This document shows, piece by piece, positions 62,424 to 64,000 of a stretch of 64,000 nucleotides of DNA. Every line of letters begins with the position of its first letter. The stretch's first letter is position 1. The position numbers and the translations under genes were made by a program. The stretch is from Holacanthus passer (Eukaryota; Chordata; Actinopteri; Pomacanthidae): positions 248,001 through 312,000 of the forward strand of contig JAFREQ010000025.1 in NCBI GenBank assembly GCA_025331565.1, given 5' to 3'. Under the pieces are notes generated by a model. It did not search any database. It saw only the letters and a list, made by a program, of their open reading frames with translations, and had not been told where the DNA came from.

Positions 62424-62510
62424 TTCTCAGCTGGATTGTGTGTTTAGTAATAATTAGCACATGTTACGACTGTGCAGCTTCACAGAGCTGTAGAACTAGT
62501 GTGTACCTTC
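62424..62510 (+). repeat. Teleost interspersed repeat, copy D (internally deleted)
   Basis: TCTCAGCTGGATTGTGTGTTTAG, TAATAATTAGCACATGTTA, then directly GACTGTGCAGCTTCACAGAGCTG. The first words match the middle of copies A and C, and the last resembles the 3' end of copy C (ACCACTGTGAGTACAGCAGA). The central TTAGCATGC-rich part is deleted. Confidence 0.6.
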
Positions 62511-63774
62511 CATGTATCAGTGTTAGCATTACATTTGTGTCACAGAGGTTAGAATCTAACCCTTCTCTGAAACATAATTACCTGGCGACGTTTGAAAAAC
62601 ACAGAAGGTAAGATAGCAAAAAAAAAAAAAAAAAAAAGATCACTCTGCTTCTTATCCAGGTGTCCATCAATGATCATCTTTGTCTGGATTAGGAGAATCA
62701 TAAATTGGGAAACTGATTAAAAGCATGTTATCAGTTGGTTAGAAGATTCTCTGAGGATTCGAGAACAGCAGATTGTTTCAGGCTCAGTGAAACAAAATGC
62801 TCACCTCTGTGACTCAAATATAAGGCCAATACAGGAGAGGCACTAACTCTTAATCTTGTTTCTATTTACCTCCCCATGATTCCTTTTATCGTGTTGATTT
62901 GTAAAGCACAATCTTAAATGTGTGAAAACAATTAACTTTTCGCTTCTGCTGACCAGCAGACCTGTCCTATTTATCCCCACCGTCCTTGTTCCCTCTGCCT
63001 TCGATCCCGCAGCCTCAGCATCCTGTCCATCGTATTTGTTGCATACCAGAAATCCAGGCAGGGAGCTAATGGTTTAGGACCACTGATCAATAACCTATCT
63101 TTATCTTAAATTAGGACAGGCCGAGCTCGAGCTCCAACACGAGGCGCAAGTTGTTCATTACATGTAGCTTAGTTGTCACAGTGAATAATGGCCGACAGGA
63201 CAGGAACACAAGCGCTGTTGTCAAGGTCCTGACTCCAGACAAGTTTCCTTTGTGTGAGTAACTGGACAGAAACACAAGTTGTGAGATTGGCAGTGCCTTC
63301 CCAGATATGATTTTTTTTTTTTTTAGACATCTCATGAGGAAAATGTCAAAGCATTTCACTGCTGTTGCTATCAACATTGATGGCGGTTCTGAGAAACATA
63401 CTGTGCCAGAGCCAATTTAATTTAATGAGAGGAAATTGTGGAAATAAGATCATCATGGGAGAAGAGAGGACTTTAAAGCTTTTGTCTCAGTTAAGAGGAG
63501 GACCCAGGAGCTTTTAATTATAATAGGAAAAAAAAATGGAAACCACTTCTCTTAGTAGCAGGAATCATTTCTACTGGAATAGAGGATTTTTGTTTAGGAG
63601 GGTGACGTTTCAGGCAGCTGCACAAGCGCTTCGTGTGTCACAATCATGAAAGTCCTGATTCATGCTCAGTGTTCAGAGTCTTTACTGGTTGTGTAATTTT
63701 ATGCACTAATAACTTATTAGGACCTTGCATGTGCTTCAGTACAGTCTATTATTGTTTTCAATTGATGATAATCA
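62511..63774. other. Unique DNA with poly-A run
   Basis: No gene seen. An A20 run lies at 62618-62637 and a T14 run at 63311-63324; neither is tied to a recognisable retrocopy body. Confidence 0.4.
62618..62637 (+). repeat. Poly-A run
   Basis: About 20 uninterrupted A, preceded by GATAGC. It could be a retrotransposition tail, but the flanking sequence is not a recognised element. Confidence 0.85.
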
Positions 63775-63955
63775 TAAGAACTTTTATTTGTATAGCATCT
63801 TTCATACATAAAATGTAGCTCAAAGTGCTTTACAGTGCAGCATGAGAACAAAAACACAACAGTAAAAAATGCAAAAAATAAATGAGTTCATATAGAATAA
63901 AAGATCCAATAAAAAGGCAGGAAAATAAAGGTTGTGAAAAATGCAAGTAGAAGGA
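63775..63955 (+). repeat. SINE/LINE-type repeat with TTTGTATAGCATCTTTCATA
   Basis: The words AACTTTTATTTGTATAGCAT, CTTTCATACATAAAATGTAG and CTCAAAGTGCTTTACAGTGC, then an A-rich tail, form a common fish repeat as I recall. It runs almost to the window edge. Its class is not certain. Confidence 0.6.
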
Positions 63956-64000
63956 GATAAAAACACACTGCAATAACATAATGGCTTCCTGAATATTTAG

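Noticed and set aside
1..64000. CRISPR arrays, operons, riboswitches, rRNA genes, plasmid or phage features
   Set aside because: Nothing in the window resembles these; the sequence has the hallmarks of vertebrate nuclear DNA.

Overview
This window looks like nuclear DNA of a ray-finned fish, most likely a percomorph teleost. It is AT-leaning, has no dense coding, and is full of dinucleotide tracts. It carries repeats that I recognise from memory as teleost families: a tRNA-derived SINE, degenerate Tc1/mariner transposons, L2-like LINE fragments and tails, and several short non-autonomous elements. Repeat names rest on recall; no alignment or database search was run. There is no operon, CRISPR array, rRNA gene or intact mobile gene.

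Gene model. The best-supported genic signals are on the minus strand. At 51572-51593 there is a short first coding exon (reads MFLLQYT, then a GTGAG donor). It has an in-frame upstream stop and sits in a CpG-rich block with an ETS-type motif. At 6997-7143 there is an internal 147-nt exon with acceptor and donor, encoding a Ser/Asn-rich stretch and a basic KKRKR cluster. The first exon ends in phase 1 and the second begins in phase 1, so the two could be spliced together across a 44.4-kb first intron. That joining is inference. I do not recognise the protein. A separate plus-strand exon candidate (61760-61932, ending in TGA) follows a long pyrimidine tract with a tandem CAGCAG acceptor. A minus-strand open frame at 44553-44876 contains a perfect 20-bp inverted repeat.

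Layout. 1-3.2 kb: repeat cluster (teleost element copy, SINE, Tc1 scrap, second element copy, MITE-like scrap). 3.2-10.5 kb: unique DNA with the 147-nt exon, small hairpins and a (CA)18 tract. 10.5-15.4 kb: two teleost repeat blocks, the second a MITE-like copy split by an L2-like fragment. 19-20 kb: a long repeat followed by a reversed SINE. 24-26 kb: two MITE-like copies in opposite orientation. 26-34 kb: almost repeat-free. 34-41 kb: three more repeat copies. 44-50 kb: hairpin frame, LINE tail, a second split MITE-like copy. 51.5-52 kb: CpG-rich promoter and first exon. 52.3-53.7 kb: LINE tail and internally deleted Tc1 transposon. 54-64 kb: mostly unique, with several non-coding-element-like blocks, the plus-strand exon candidate and two more repeat scraps.

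I found no clear sign of a new biological system. The most useful leads are the minus-strand gene model, the hairpin-bearing frame at 44.6 kb, and the plus-strand exon candidate at 61.8 kb.
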